DNA of 64,000 bases from Sporocytophaga sp. (GCA_024707265.1 JANQAB010000003.1:186001-250000); one strand, 5' to 3'; positions 28,976 to 39,865 are shown, numbered from the stretch's first letter. Notes: generated from the letters alone by a model not told the origin. Translations and numbers: made by a program.

Positions 28976-30274
28976 TTAAACATTTTGAAACACCGCTTTT
29001 AATGCTTTATAATTTGCTTTTACTATCTTTTCTGCAAGCTCTTCAGTGATTGCTGTTGAAACAAACAGACTTTCATATTGAGAGGGAGCCAGATAAACTC
29101 CTTCTTCCAACATTGCTCTGAAGTATCTCCCAAAAAAGGCTGTATCAGAAGTCTTGGCAGCTTCAAAATCTTTAACTTTCTGATCGGTAAAGAACAATGT
29201 GAACATAGATCCGATTCTGTTCACTGTTCCTTTTATGCCAAGCTCTTTAAGATTTTTCTCAAAGCCTTCACAGATTCTTGCTGTGATATTCTCAAGGTGA
29301 GTATATACTTCCGGATGGGTATTTAAATAATTTAACATTGCCAAACCTGCTGCCATCGCCACAGGGTTTCCTGAAAGCGTTCCCGCCTGATATACAGGCC
29401 CTGCAGGAGAAACAAAATCCATAATCTCCTTTTTTCCACCATAGGCTCCAACAGGCATTCCACCTCCGATGATCTTTCCTAATGTAGTAAGGTCTGGAGT
29501 AACATTTAAAATTTGCTGGGCTCCTCCTTTTGACAATCTGAAACCTGTCATGACTTCATCAAAGATCAGAACAATGCCTTCGTTGTCACAAAGTGTTCTC
29601 AGCCCTTGCAGAAAGCCGGCATCCGGCACTACCAGTCCCATATTTCCCGCTACAGGCTCAATGATGATGGCTGCAATCTGGCCTTTATTGGCAGCTGCAA
29701 GATTCTGAACTGCATTAAGATTATTATAGGGAGCCGTAAGTGTATCGTTGGCCACTCCCTGGGTAACACCAGGGCTATCCGGAACACCAAGAGTGATAGC
29801 ACCGCTTCCTGCTGCAATCAGAAATGAATCTCCATGTCCATGGTAACAACCCTCAAATTTAATGATCTTAGCTCTGTTCGTGTACCCCCTGGCAAGTCTT
29901 ACAGCAGCCATGGTAGCTTCAGTACCTGAGCTAACCATTCTCACCTTTTCGATTGAAGGAATCATCGAGGTGATCAGTTCAGCCATAAATACTTCCCTTT
30001 CTCCTGGGGCTCCAAATGAAAGTGAGTCTTTAACGGCTTCACAGACAGCATTCTGAATATCCTGATTTGCATGACCAAGAATCATTGGCCCCCATGAATT
30101 GATCAGCTCAATATATTTATTATCATCCTCGTCCATCAAATAAGCACCTTCAGCTCTTTTGATAAATAAAGGATTTCCTCCTACTGCCCTAAATGCTCTT
30201 ACCGGAGAGTTAACTCCTCCAGGAATTACTTTCTTCGCTCTTTCAAAAAGTTCGTGGCTTTTTTCAGTCTTCAT
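28976..30274 (-). CDS. hemL: Glutamate-1-semialdehyde 2,1-aminomutase
   Basis: A PLP enzyme that makes 5-aminolevulinate for haem. 432 residues with INSWGPMILGHAN, GTEATMAAVRLARG, the cofactor Asp in LIFDEVMTGFR and the Schiff-base Lys in TTLGKIIGGGMPVGAYGG. It lies five bases after the binding-protein gene and precedes proC. Confidence 0.97.
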   Translation of the reverse strand: MKTEKSHELFERAKKVIPGGVNSPVRAFRAVGGNPLFIKRAEGAYLMDEDDNKYIELINSWGPMILGHANQDIQNAVCEAVKDSLSFGAPGEREVFMAELITSMIPSIEKVRMVSSGTEATMAAVRLARGYTNRAKIIKFEGCYHGHGDSFLIAAGSGAITLGVPDSPGVTQGVANDTLTAPYNNLNAVQNLAAANKGQIAAIIIEPVAGNMGLVVPDAGFLQGLRTLCDNEGIVLIFDEVMTGFRLSKGGAQQILNVTPDLTTLGKIIGGGMPVGAYGGKKEIMDFVSPAGPVYQAGTLSGNPVAMAAGLAMLNYLNTHPEVYTHLENITARICEGFEKNLKELGIKGTVNRIGSMFTLFFTDQKVKDFEAAKTSDTAFFGRYFRAMLEEGVYLAPSQYESLFVSTAITEELAEKIVKANYKALKAVFQNV

Positions 30275-30279
30275 ATTAC

Positions 30280-32035
30280 TTATTTGATCTGATCTACAGA
30301 ATTTGCTACTACCATTTTGTTTCCTTCAAATTTTATAATTGGAACAAATAGGTTTGAATTAGAGTTGGTAAAATTATAGCCATATAATGTATACCCTCTG
30401 GTAAAGCCCTGAGCAGAGAGCCCTGGTCCAAATACATTACCAAAATTCTTCAATGCATTTCCGAAAAATCTCATCATATCGTATCCCTGAAAAGCATAGA
30501 TTTCTGGAATTATATAAGCTTTCTTCAAAAATGTATTCCTGAAACTCTGAACTGCATAGTTGTCATAATCTATATAATCAGGATTGATAAAATGGACATT
30601 TCTCCTTTCAAACTGTTCAAAGGTCAGCAAGGGAAACTGCAACCATTCCTGTCTGGTGATTACAGGTGTTGAAAATTTACTGATCTCCATCTGACTGATG
30701 AAGTTAGCTGCAATTACCTGATCGTTTGCTGCTATGAAAATATGATTAACACCTAATAACTTTGCAGAATCGGACAAAAGCTTTTGCATGTTTTTAAGTT
30801 TATCTTTAGCAACTTTCTCAAACTGAGTCACTGCAAACCCTTTAAGAGTTATACTGTCTCTGTATCTTGTTGCCAGCAATGAATCTCTGTTTTCCTGACC
30901 GAAGAATATATATACATTTTTTTCTTTCAGGTGCTGAGTTCGCCTTTTTTCCGGTTCCAACTGACATTGGTTCTACAGGAAATTTTGCAGCAGCCATTTC
31001 AGCAGCTCTTCCTGCCTGAGCTTCCAGACTTGACTGAAATAAAAACACATAAGGATTTCCCTCAACAAGTTTAATATTATTGGAAAGAGGATTTATGCCT
31101 GATATTTTATTCCTTAAAGAGAATTCTGCAGCTAATGGATAGTTAGTCGGAAAAATTGGCCCAATAATTAAATCCATGGTGACCAGTTCGGGAGATTTCA
31201 GAATCTGAGAAACCTTTGCATCGTCCTTCTCTGTATCATAAGGATGTAGCACCACACTAACACCATCTTTCTTAAGAGAATCGACTGCAATTTTCATCCC
31301 TTCATACAACTCAAAGACATATTGATAGCTTTTACCCCAAGCCTCAGAACTTAACTGTTTTTCCATAAACGGAAACAGTACAGCTACGTGATATTCCTGT
31401 TTTTTTACGGAAGCCCTTAAAGCTTCAACATCTTCCTTATCCAGTTTAAATTCCTGTTTCAGGTATTCCAGCAACATCTTATCCTTCTCATTCAGCTGAG
31501 TATAACTAAGCTTACTGATAAGATTTTTTGCTATCACTGCATCATTTGGAAATTGCTTTTGCAAATTCTTAAGGGTGTCTATGGAAGCTTTCTGCAAATA
31601 GAAGTTCTTCTGCTTATCTGCATCTTGCTTCAATTCCTTAGAATTAAGAGTTGAAAGAATCTTTACGGCCTGAAAATATTTCTGCTGTTCAAAATACATA
31701 TTCGCATAAAGGTAATTCACATCCTCTATTTTGTCCCAGTCGGGATATCTTTGCCTGATCTGCATGACCATAGCTTTCCCTTCGTTCAGCTTGCCACTTT
31801 TGAGCGCGGCAAGAGAATAGTAATAGGCGGAATATGCTTCGAATTTATTTTCTTCGCTTTCTTTTGTCAACGGTCCAAAAACATCCATTGCCTGTTGATA
31901 CTTTCCTTCCTTAAGGAAGTTTTTACCAATCAGGAATTGTCCCTGATAATCCGTTTGCCCCCAAACATTATTGGAGATAAAATATAGAACAAGAAAACTT
32001 AGTGCGTATGAGATTTTTTTCATCCGGTTGATCAT
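30280..32035 (-). CDS. TPR plus periplasmic ABC-type substrate-binding (type 1) domain protein, one frameshift
   Basis: About 584 residues when repaired. An N-terminal signal peptide (MKKISYALSFLVLYF...NNVWGQ; ATGs at 32035 and 32023 are both possible) precedes a TPR-like helical part (about 30-180). A Peripla_BP_6-like domain follows (from VAVLFPFMEKQLSSEAWG). The frame breaks at an A7 run (30917-30923); dropping one A gives ERKNVYIFFGQENRDS and joins the C-terminal ORF. There are no ABC permease or ATPase genes nearby. The fold may therefore serve envelope assembly, as in LpoA-like proteins, rather than transport (inference). It starts one base after the guaA stop. Confidence 0.82.
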
Positions 32036-32036
32036 T

Positions 32037-33566
32037 TTACTCCCATTCAATGGTAGCAGGTGGTTTTGAACTTATATCGTAAACTACTCTGTTGACTCCT
32101 TTTACTTTATTGATAATCTCACTGGAAATGTCTGCCAGAAACTCGTAAGGAAGATGAGCCCAATCTGCAGTCATACCATCTGTACTGGTAACAGCTCTTA
32201 AACTTACTACATTTTCATATGTTCTTTCATCTCCCATTACCCCAACAGATTTAACGGGAAGCAAAATTGCTCCTGCCTGCCAAACCTTATCATATTCTCC
32301 TACTCTCTTCAAACCTGAAATGAACAGGTGATCAACTTCCTGAAGTATCGAAACTTTTTCTGCAGTGATATCTCCAAGTATTCTGATTGCCAGACCCGGA
32401 CCAGGGAAAGGATGACGACCAAGAATAGTATTGTCTATTCCCAGAGATTTTCCAACTATTCTTACTTCATCTTTAAATAAAGTCTTTAAAGGCTCTACAA
32501 CTTTCATCTTCATCTTTTCAGGAAGACCACCAACATTATGGTGAGATTTAATAGTTGCAGAAGGTCCTTTTACAGAAACGGATTCTATGATATCCGGATA
32601 AATCGTACCTTGTCCCAGCCACTTCACATCAGATATTTTATGAGCCTCCTGATCGAATACTTCTATAAAAACTCTTCCAATTGCTTTTCTTTTCTGTTCA
32701 GGATCAGAAAGGCCTTTTAACGCTGAATAAAATTGTTCTTTAGCATCAACTCCAATTACATTCAGTCCCATATGTTTGTATGAAGCCAAGACTTCTTCAA
32801 ACTCATTTTTTCTCAATAATCCATTGTCGACAAAAATACAGGTAAGTCTGTCCCCGATGGCCTTATCTATAAGCACTGCAGCTACAGAAGAGTCCACACC
32901 TCCTGACAAACCTAGTACTACTTTATCATTTCCTAATGTAGCTTTAAGTTCTGCAACAGTAGAATCAATGAAAATATCCGGAGTCCAATCCTGGCTGCAA
33001 CCACAGATATGTACAACGAAGTTTCTTAAAATTACTTTACCTTCAAGTGAATGAGTTACCTCTGGGTGAAACTGTATCCCGTAGGTCTGTTCACCTATTA
33101 CTTTATATGCAGCTACCTTTACAGATTCAGTGCTGGCAAGAATTTCAAATTTGTCATTAAGTCCTGAGATTGTATCTCCGTGAGACATCCACACCTGAGA
33201 ATCAGGCGTAATCTCCTTCATCAACTTGTCTGTATTGTGAATGCTTACAAGTTTAGCTCTTCCGTACTCTCTTATCTTTGAAGGCAATACATCGTTGCCT
33301 GCTTTATGGGCCATTAACTGAGCACCATAACAAACGCCGAGAACAGGCATTTTTCCTTTAAAAGGTGTTAAATCTACATCCGGAGCATTTGCCTCCCGGA
33401 CAGAACATGGGCTTCCTGATAGTATTAGACCTTTTACACTGGAATCAACAGGAGGAATTTTATTGAAAGGGTGAATTTCGCAGTAAACGTTTAACTCTCT
33501 GACTCTGCGGGCTATAAGTTGAGTATACTGGGATCCGAAATCCAGAATTAATATTTTTTCAGTCAT
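32037..33566 (-). CDS. guaA: GMP synthase (glutamine-hydrolysing)
   Basis: Converts XMP to GMP. 509 residues with a class I glutamine amidotransferase domain (nucleophile Cys79 in GVCYGAQ, and His/Glu in FHPEVTHS). The ATP-pyrophosphatase domain has the P-loop LSGGVDSS (about 218-225), and the C-terminal dimer domain ends in PPATIEWE. First gene of the minus-strand unit guaA, binding protein, hemL, proC. Confidence 0.98.
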   Translation of the reverse strand: MTEKILILDFGSQYTQLIARRVRELNVYCEIHPFNKIPPVDSSVKGLILSGSPCSVREANAPDVDLTPFKGKMPVLGVCYGAQLMAHKAGNDVLPSKIREYGRAKLVSIHNTDKLMKEITPDSQVWMSHGDTISGLNDKFEILASTESVKVAAYKVIGEQTYGIQFHPEVTHSLEGKVILRNFVVHICGCSQDWTPDIFIDSTVAELKATLGNDKVVLGLSGGVDSSVAAVLIDKAIGDRLTCIFVDNGLLRKNEFEEVLASYKHMGLNVIGVDAKEQFYSALKGLSDPEQKRKAIGRVFIEVFDQEAHKISDVKWLGQGTIYPDIIESVSVKGPSATIKSHHNVGGLPEKMKMKVVEPLKTLFKDEVRIVGKSLGIDNTILGRHPFPGPGLAIRILGDITAEKVSILQEVDHLFISGLKRVGEYDKVWQAGAILLPVKSVGVMGDERTYENVVSLRAVTSTDGMTADWAHLPYEFLADISSEIINKVKGVNRVVYDISSKPPATIEWE

Positions 33567-33640
33567 AATGTAAAATTAACATTAGTTGTCCGGTTTTTCC
33601 AAAAAAAGTAAATCCTTTCCGGAACAAGTTATAAACATAC

Positions 33641-33680
33641 TGGAAAAAGTGGAAAGCTGAAAGTTGAAAGTTAAAGTTGA
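33641..33680. repeat. Short heptanucleotide repeat upstream of guaA
   Basis: About four to five degenerate 7-bp units of the AAGCTGA/AAGTTGA type lie in the 225-base gap between guaA and the small gene at 33792. This copy is at a 5' side rather than a 3' end. Confidence 0.65.
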
Positions 33681-33732
33681 TTTTAAAATATAGTAGAAAG
33701 AAAACATAGATTAAGGTAGCTAATTATTATTA

Positions 33733-33767
33733 AATAGAAAAACCTGCTTGTTGGCAGGTTTTCTATT
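33733..33767 (-). terminator. Hairpin after the small gene at 33792
   Basis: AGAAAAACCTGC pairs with GCAGGTTTTCT over a six-base loop, 25 bases past the stop; the tail on the minus strand is A/T-rich rather than a pure U-tract. Confidence 0.6.
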
Positions 33768-33791
33768 CATTTTTTCTAACATGAAGTAATG

Positions 33792-34028
33792 TTATACTCC
33801 TGCTTCTATTGGTGTCAGCAATTCAAAATACTTTTCAAAATCTTTTTTCTCCAACAAAAAAGTCGGCTTATGACTTGCCCATTCTGTAGACACCTCAAAG
33901 AGGTCATTAAAGGATCTTCCACGATAAACCTGGTTCTCCTTAAAATCTTTTAGCTGCTTGTTATCAGGCGTCCTAATACATTTGTACTGGATCTTTACAT
34001 TATTCCTTTTCATTTGACTTGTTACCAT
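33792..34028 (-). CDS. Small hypothetical protein
   Basis: 78 residues, or 73 from the ATG at 34013. No signal peptide, membrane segment or known motif. The sequence is charged and folded-looking (QVYRGRSFNDLFEVSTEW, LLEKKDFEKYFELL). It has its own terminator hairpin, which supports it being a real gene. Function unknown. Confidence 0.6.
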   Translation of the reverse strand: MVTSQMKRNNVKIQYKCIRTPDNKQLKDFKENQVYRGRSFNDLFEVSTEWASHKPTFLLEKKDFEKYFELLTPIEAGV

Positions 34029-34525
34029 ACTACTTATTCTTACTCCGGTTTAACAACAAATATTTTTAAAAAATTCATCTTGTTTTAAAATTTCGCGGAT
34101 TAATTCTTTCGTTCAACTTTTCCTTGGCAAAATCCACTATAAGTAATTAACACTGAATAATATATTATTAGATTTAATCATTGTACTAATAAAGTAACTT
34201 CTATCTTCTTTCCAAATTAATGTAGATTTTATTTTGTTCATTATACCCTGCACATGCAGTATAAAGAAGAGACTACATCATGAATTAATCTACTTATTGT
34301 TAAAGAAACATACTAAGCATATTAATAATTGTATTTAATGATTAATATTTATTACAATGTTTATAAGACACCTGCTTAGAGTCACTAACTACAGATAACC
34401 ACAAAGGTTATCAACAAATCATAAGCCATTGTTTATTTTTTCTTAAAACATGGTGAACTTTTAAAAACACTATTGATGTTGACAGAGCAAACAAAGCTTC
34501 AAAAAATAAATAATCAACCATTATT
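34029..34525. other. 497-base intergenic region upstream of mreB
   Basis: No gene was found on either strand. The region is AT-rich. The only clear structure is a perfect inverted repeat GATAACC-ACAAA-GGTTATC at 34394-34412, about 115 bases before the mreB start, which could be an operator. Confidence 0.5.
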
Positions 34526-35556
34526 ATGGGTTTATTCGGAAATCTTTTTCATAATGAAATTGCCATGGATCTGGGGACTGCAAATACTCTGATCATGCTA
34601 AACGACCAAGTCGTTCTAAACGAACCATCTATAATCGCAGTGGATACAATCACGGGAGAGCTCGTTGCCCTTGGCAGAAAAGCTATGGAAATGCACGAAA
34701 AAACTCCTGAAAACATCAAAACCATAAGACCTCTTAAAGATGGTGTTATTTCTAACTTCCATGCGGCAGAACAAATGATCAGAGGAATGATCAAAATGAT
34801 TTTTGATGGTAAAAAATCTCTTATTAAAACTGCTCAGAAAATGGTGATTTGCATTCCTTATGGAGCAACAGAAGTAGAAAAAAGAGCTGTTAGGGATTCG
34901 GCCGAAAATGCCGGTGCAAAAGAACTTTACCTTATACACGAGCCTATAGCTGCTGCTGTAGGAATCGGAATTGATATTGAGGAACCGCACGGTTCCATGG
35001 TAATAGATATCGGGGGGGGACTACAGAGATTGCCGTTATATCCCTATGCGGAGTAGTATGTAATCAATCTTTGAAAATTGCGGGCGATCAGCTTAACAAA
35101 GATATTCTGAATTTTATGAGAAGGAGCCACAACCTTTTAATAGGAGAAAGATCAGCTGAAAGAATTAAAATCGAGGTAGGTGCTGCCCTTCAGGAACTGG
35201 ATGATGCGCCAGCAAATTTTACGGTAATAGGAAGAGATATGATGACAGGACTTCCCAAAGAAGTAACTGTTAACTACACAGAAGTTTCCTCTGCAATGGA
35301 AAAATCAATATCTGTAATCGAAGAGTCCGTAATAAAGACACTTGAAACCTGCCCACCAGAACTTGCAGGAGACATTTATAGAAAAGGTATTCATATCACA
35401 GGAGGAGGTAGTAATTTAAAAGGACTTGACAAAAGATTGGAGTTAAAGACAAAGCTTAAAGTTCATCTTTGTGAAAACAGTTTATTATCAGTTATAAAAG
35501 GAACTTCCACTTCATTGAAGAAATTAAAAACAATGAAGCACATACTGGTAAGATAA
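34526..35556 (+). CDS. mreB: Rod-shape-determining actin homologue MreB, one frameshift
   Basis: A bacterial actin that organises cell-wall growth at the membrane; about 343 residues repaired. It has the phosphate-1 motif DLGTANTLI, the LNEPSIIAV strand, ISNFHAAEQMIRGMIKMI, IPYGATEVEKRAV and LIHEPIAAAVGIG. The frame breaks in the phosphate-2 motif at a G8 run (35012-35019). One more G restores VIDIGGGTTEIAVISLCG and joins the second half, with GGGSNLKGLD. The C terminus diverges from textbook MreB. mreC and mreD do not follow; the next feature is a hairpin and the SRP RNA. Confidence 0.93.
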
Positions 35557-35572
35557 TTTTCCTTCTCACCTA

Positions 35573-35620
35573 TGCCGGAGATAACTGGTGTCATTCTGAT
35601 TCCTGTCTCCGGCACTTTTC
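35573..35620 (+). terminator. Hairpin after mreB
   Basis: TGCCGGAGA pairs with TCTCCGGCA across a 24-base loop, followed by a T-rich stretch (CTTTTCCTC). Confidence 0.6.
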
Positions 35621-35721
35621 CTCTTTCCTTATTTCAAAAGAAAAATAATATGCTTCAACCATCTGTTTTTCAGACTAAATAAAAATTATTATTAAATTCA
35701 ATGAATATTTTCTCTTAAGCT

Positions 35722-35752
35722 TTTGAATCTAATATTAATTCATATACATTTG
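35722..35752 (+). promoter_or_regulatory. Consensus Bacteroidetes promoter of the SRP RNA
   Basis: TTTG (35722-35725) and TACATTTG (35745-35752) are separated by 19 bases. This is a full match to the TTTG / TAnnTTTG pattern, with the RNA stem starting about five bases downstream. Confidence 0.8.
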
Positions 35753-35756
35753 CACC

Positions 35757-35853
35757 GGCAAATCTATACGACCAGCTCCTGTTGAACCCCCCCAGGTCCG
35801 GAAGGAAGCAAGGGTAGACGGTAGAGCGGTGCGATATACGATTTGCCATTTTT
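35757..35853 (+). ncRNA. ffs: Signal recognition particle RNA (4.5S type)
   Basis: The small bacterial SRP RNA that binds Ffh and targets membrane proteins. The conserved Ffh-binding hairpin is plain: CCAGGTCCGGAAGGAAGCA, with the GGAA tetraloop, followed by AAGGGTAGACGG on the return strand. The ends pair as GGCAAATC (35757-35764) with GATTTGCC (35840-35847). A T-run follows. A consensus promoter sits just upstream. Confidence 0.95.
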
Positions 35854-35938
35854 GTTTTATAGCTATCTCCAAACCTATACTCAGGTTGAAATAAATTCTT
35901 AGATTTGTACCTTCACTTTGTAAAATATAATTCAAATA

Positions 35939-36595
35939 ATGAAATTCTTTATTGACACAGCTAATCTTAATGAAATAAGAGAGGCTCATGAACTTGGTGT
36001 GCTAGATGGCGTTACAACGAATCCGAGTTTAATGGCCAAAGAAGGGATCAAAGGAAAAAATAACGTTTTTGCCCACTATAAGGCTATTTGTGATATTACT
36101 GACGGAGATGTGAGTGCAGAAGTAATTGCCACTGATTTCGAAGGTATCATCAGAGAAGGAGAAGAGCTTGTTACGATCGATGAGAAAATTGTTGTAAAAG
36201 TTCCTCTAATCAAAGACGGTATCAAAGCGATAAAATATTTCTCTAAAAACGGAATCAGAACAAACTGCACGCTTTGCTTTAGCCCCGGACAGGCACTTTT
36301 GGCAGCAAAAGCCGGAGCCAATTATATATCTCCTTTTATTGGTAGGCTTGATGATGTTTCTACTGATGGACTTGAACTTATTAGCCAGATCGTTCAGATC
36401 TATGATAATTATGGATTTGAAACAGAAGTGCTGGCTGCTTCAGTAAGACACCCTATGCACATCATAAAATGTGCGGAAATAGGTGCAGATGTAGCAACAT
36501 GTCCACTAAGCGTGATTACAAGTTTATTAAATCATCCATTAACAGACATCGGTTTGCAGAAATTTCTTGCAGATCATAAAAAGCTTAATGGTTAA
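35939..36595 (+). CDS. fsa: Fructose-6-phosphate aldolase / small transaldolase
   Basis: A 218-residue TIM-barrel enzyme of the TalC/FSA type, from central sugar metabolism. It has [29 protein letters not shown], the Schiff-base Lys87 in [12 protein letters not shown], and [10 protein letters not shown]. The length is that of the short family, not of classic 320-residue transaldolase. Members may act as transaldolase rather than aldolase, and the sequence as read does not settle it. Confidence 0.93.
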   Translation: MKFFIDTANLNEIREAHELGVLDGVTTNPSLMAKEGIKGKNNVFAHYKAICDITDGDVSAEVIATDFEGIIREGEELVTIDEKIVVKVPLIKDGIKAIKYFSKNGIRTNCTLCFSPGQALLAAKAGANYISPFIGRLDDVSTDGLELISQIVQIYDNYGFETEVLAASVRHPMHIIKCAEIGADVATCPLSVITSLLNHPLTDIGLQKFLADHKKLNG

Positions 36596-36627
36596 TCAGG
36601 AATCTTGCCGGAAATAAGTTCAGCAGA

Positions 36628-36831
36628 ATGTACATTATAAAAGTAAAAGGGAAAGCTAAAATTCCAGATTACATTCAGCTAAGAGACGAAAATTTCGTTT
36701 TGGTAGCTTATTTCCGGGCAGATCGCCCTGTGAAACTTCCAAAGAAAACAGGGCTTGAGGGAAAAGAAAAACTTTTGGAAGAAGTAATCAAAGATCTTCC
36801 TTTTGGAAAACTTCAAAAACTGGAAATATAA
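36628..36831 (+). CDS. Small conserved-looking hypothetical protein upstream of ftsE
   Basis: 67 residues, basic, no signal or membrane segment. Predicted beta-rich start (MYIIKVKGKAKIPDYIQLRD) and a C-terminal helix (EKLLEEVIKDLPFGKL). It starts 32 bases after the transaldolase and ends three bases before ftsE, so it is surely co-transcribed. I do not recognise the family. Confidence 0.7.
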   Translation: MYIIKVKGKAKIPDYIQLRDENFVLVAYFRADRPVKLPKKTGLEGKEKLLEEVIKDLPFGKLQKLEI

Positions 36832-36834
36832 TCG

Positions 36835-37521
36835 ATGGCATTTTCCTCTGAACCTGTAGTATCTGTTAAAGATCTGAGCATTTATCAGGAAGACAGACTT
36901 ATACTTGACAATATTACTTTTTATATTAATAAAGGTGAATTTGTCTATCTTATCGGAAGAACCGGAAGCGGGAAAAGTTCATTATTAAAATCGCTATATG
37001 CTGATCTTCCTTTTGAAAAAGGGGATATCAACGTAGCAGGATACAACTTAGCCAAAACCAAAAGATCTAAAATACCTTACCTCAGAAGAAAGATTGGTAT
37101 CATCTTTCAGGATTTTCAATTGCTTCATGACAGGAACATTTCTGACAATCTTCTTTTTGTAATGAAGGCAACCGGCTGGAAAGACAATGCCTCAATGAAA
37201 GCGCGCTTATCCGAAGTCTTGATGCGTGTTGGACTGGGAGCTGCATCTTTCAAATTGCCACATCAACTTTCCGGAGGAGAGCAGCAAAGAATAGTTATTG
37301 CAAGGGCACTGATCAATGAACCGTTGATTCTTTTTGCTGATGAGCCAACTGGCAACCTTGATCCAGAAGTAGCCGAGGAAATTTTCAACCTTTTCAGAGA
37401 AATAAACAACAGCGGCACAGCTGTATTAATGGCAACCCACAATTACGAATTAATAAATAAATTTCCCGGAAGAATTTTAAAGATAGAATCTGGTTCACTA
37501 AAAGACTCTTCCCTAAAATAA
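36835..37521 (+). CDS. ftsE: Cell division ABC transporter ATP-binding protein FtsE
   Basis: 228 residues. Walker A is GRTGSGKS (41-48), the Q-loop is IIFQDFQLL, the signature is LSGGEQQR, Walker B is ILFADEPTGNLD and the switch His is in MATHN. RRKIGIIFQDFQLL is typical of FtsE rather than of other ABC ATPases. The partner permease ftsX is about 15 kb away. It is followed one base later by a glycosyltransferase gene. Confidence 0.9.
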   Translation: MAFSSEPVVSVKDLSIYQEDRLILDNITFYINKGEFVYLIGRTGSGKSSLLKSLYADLPFEKGDINVAGYNLAKTKRSKIPYLRRKIGIIFQDFQLLHDRNISDNLLFVMKATGWKDNASMKARLSEVLMRVGLGAASFKLPHQLSGGEQQRIVIARALINEPLILFADEPTGNLDPEVAEEIFNLFREINNSGTAVLMATHNYELINKFPGRILKIESGSLKDSSLK

Positions 37522-37522
37522 C

Positions 37523-38422
37523 ATGTCCGGGATAAAGAACCTTTCTATACTAATCCCAATTTTCAATTTTGATATCAGAAAGCTTGTTAAAAATCTTTCT
37601 GAACAAGCTGACCTTTTATCAATTCCTGTAGAAATAATCTGCACAGATGATTTTAGCTCTGATTCATTCAAAAGACTGAATAGAGAAGTCACATCATTAC
37701 CTCATGTAAGTTATTTTGAAGAACCTATCAACAGAGGTCGAACTTCAATAAGGAACCACCTTATTTATAAAGCAATTTATGATCATGTACTTTTTCTGGA
37801 TTGCGACAGCACTATAGTATCCAAAGATTTCTTGCTTAACTATATTCATCATCCAAACGCTCCGGTTAAAATCGGTGGCACTATTTATTCTCCTGAACCT
37901 CCAAAAGACTGGAAGTATAAATTACACTGGCTCGCAGGATCAGAACGAGAGGTAAAGACTGCTCAGGAAAGAATGAGATCTCCTTACAACAGCCTTACAA
38001 TAAATAATATTCTAATTGAGAAATCAGTATTTCAAAAAGTTATATTAAATGAAATAATCAAAGGTTATGGGCATGAAGATACGCTTTTTGGAATGGACCT
38101 GATGGCTACCCAAATAGAAGTATTGCATATTGATAACCCGGTATTACACGAGGGACTCAACGATTTCAATTCTTTCTTATCAAAAACCAAAGAAGGATTA
38201 CAAAACCTTCATTTAATCCTTAAGATGAAAGATGCACAGGTTCACACAACTCTTTTAAGTACTTATAACACCATTAAGAAATATAGGTGTATTGGCTTCG
38301 TACGCTTTATCCTGGTTCTTATATCTCCACTATTATTAAAAAACCTTCAATCAAAATCTCCCTCCCTTTTAGCCCTTGATCTCTTTAAACTAAAAGAATT
38401 CATAGGAATAAAAAAATCTTAA
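37523..38422 (+). CDS. Family 2 glycosyltransferase
   Basis: 299 residues with a GT-A fold: LSILIPIFNFD at the start, TDDFSSD, GRTSIRNHLIY and the DxD-type metal site in LFLDCDST. A galactosyltransferase-like GYGHEDTLFG motif lies near residue 185. A hydrophobic stretch near 255-275 may anchor it. It is joined to ftsE and probably makes an envelope glycan; the acceptor is unknown. It converges with cca. Confidence 0.9.
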   Translation: MSGIKNLSILIPIFNFDIRKLVKNLSEQADLLSIPVEIICTDDFSSDSFKRLNREVTSLPHVSYFEEPINRGRTSIRNHLIYKAIYDHVLFLDCDSTIVSKDFLLNYIHHPNAPVKIGGTIYSPEPPKDWKYKLHWLAGSEREVKTAQERMRSPYNSLTINNILIEKSVFQKVILNEIIKGYGHEDTLFGMDLMATQIEVLHIDNPVLHEGLNDFNSFLSKTKEGLQNLHLILKMKDAQVHTTLLSTYNTIKKYRCIGFVRFILVLISPLLLKNLQSKSPSLLALDLFKLKEFIGIKKS

Positions 38423-38427
38423 AATGA

Positions 38428-39846
38428 TTATTTCACAGGTTGCAGATTAAATCGATCTGAAGCAAACTTTAACATAAACTGATAAGCTTCCTCAAATTCG
38501 TTTTTAATAGTACCCACCAATATCGCTTCTCTTAACTCGTCTTTAATATCTCCTACAACTTTCCCCGGAGTCAGATTAAATGTTTCCATTATAATCTCTC
38601 CGGTAATAACAGGTTTGAAATTTCTTAACTTATCTTTCTCCTCTACTTCTTTTAGCTTCAGCTCGACAGAATTAAAATTTGTAAGATACTTTTTAACCTT
38701 TACTTCATTCTTTGAAGTAATATCTGCACGGCACAGGATCATCAGCGCATCAATATCATCTCCGGCTTCAAACAATAATCTCCTTAATGCAGAATCAGTG
38801 ACATTTTCTTTTACAAGCGCTATTGGTCTCAAATGGAGACGAACAAGCTTTTGCACAAACTTCATCTTTTCATTCAAAGGAAGTTTAAGCTTTCTGAATA
38901 TATGAGGAGTCATTCTCGCTCCAAGTTCCTCGTGGCCGTGAAAAGTCCAGCCTATCTTTTCGTCATATCTTTTAGTAGCTGGCTTAGCAATGTCATGAAG
39001 GATGGCAGCCCACCTCAACCAAAGATCATTGCTCTTTTCCGCAACGTTATCCAGCACTTGTAAGGTATGATAAAAATTATCTTTGTGTGCTCTGTTCCCG
39101 ACGGATTCCACACCTTGCAGATCTGTAAGTTCTTTAAAAATAATTTCCAATAACCCAGAATGAAAGAGCAGCTTAAAACCATAGGAAGGCTTAGAACTTA
39201 AAACGATTTTATTAAGCTCGTCAGAAATTCTTTCACAAGAGACAATATTAATCCTTTCTTTATTATCAATGATTGCCTGAAAAGTATTAGGATCTATATC
39301 AAAACCCAATTGGGTTGCAAACCTCACTGCCCTCATCATCCTGAGGGGATCATCAGAGAATGTTATACCTGGATCAAGCGGAGTTTTTATTGTTTTCCTT
39401 TTGAGGTCAGACATTCCATTGAATGGGTCCAGCAACTCGCCATAGTTGTTCTCATTCAGGCTGATAGCAAGAGCATTGATGGTAAAGTCCCTTCTGTTCT
39501 GATCATCGTGCAAAGTTCCGTTTTCCACTACAGGTTTTCTTGAGTTTCTGTTGTAGGATTCTTTTCTGGCACCTACAAACTCAAGCTCTCCTTCCTCCAT
39601 CTTGATCATTGCAGTTCCAAAATTTTTGAACACGACTACGGGAAGGTCACCCATTTTCTGAGCTACCTTCTCAGCCAATGTTATACCACTACCTACACAA
39701 ACAATATCAATATCCTTGGATGGTCTTTTCAATAAAAGGTCTCTGACATAACCACCTATCACATAAGAGTCAACTCCAAGTTCTCTGGAAGCTTCGGCAA
39801 CAATATTGAATAATTTGTTACCATTTAAAAGTTCTGAAAAATTCAT
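38428..39846 (-). CDS. cca: CCA tRNA nucleotidyltransferase / poly(A) polymerase-family enzyme with HD domain
   Basis: 472 residues. The nucleotidyltransferase head has [19 protein letters not shown] (32-50) with the metal aspartates. [13 protein letters not shown] and [18 protein letters not shown] are the class II CCA-enzyme motifs. A C-terminal HD domain follows ([19 protein letters not shown]). It adds or repairs the tRNA CCA end. It lies 19 bases after tsaC in the same unit. Confidence 0.95.
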   Translation of the reverse strand: MNFSELLNGNKLFNIVAEASRELGVDSYVIGGYVRDLLLKRPSKDIDIVCVGSGITLAEKVAQKMGDLPVVVFKNFGTAMIKMEEGELEFVGARKESYNRNSRKPVVENGTLHDDQNRRDFTINALAISLNENNYGELLDPFNGMSDLKRKTIKTPLDPGITFSDDPLRMMRAVRFATQLGFDIDPNTFQAIIDNKERINIVSCERISDELNKIVLSSKPSYGFKLLFHSGLLEIIFKELTDLQGVESVGNRAHKDNFYHTLQVLDNVAEKSNDLWLRWAAILHDIAKPATKRYDEKIGWTFHGHEELGARMTPHIFRKLKLPLNEKMKFVQKLVRLHLRPIALVKENVTDSALRRLLFEAGDDIDALMILCRADITSKNEVKVKKYLTNFNSVELKLKEVEEKDKLRNFKPVITGEIIMETFNLTPGKVVGDIKDELREAILVGTIKNEFEEAYQFMLKFASDRFNLQPVK

Positions 39847-39865
39847 TAAACGAATATTCTCCGGA

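Noticed and set aside
34616-34990. Minus-strand ORF of 124 codons inside mreB
   Set aside because: Antisense to conserved MreB motifs; the composition (Phe, Cys, Ser) is that of a shadow frame.
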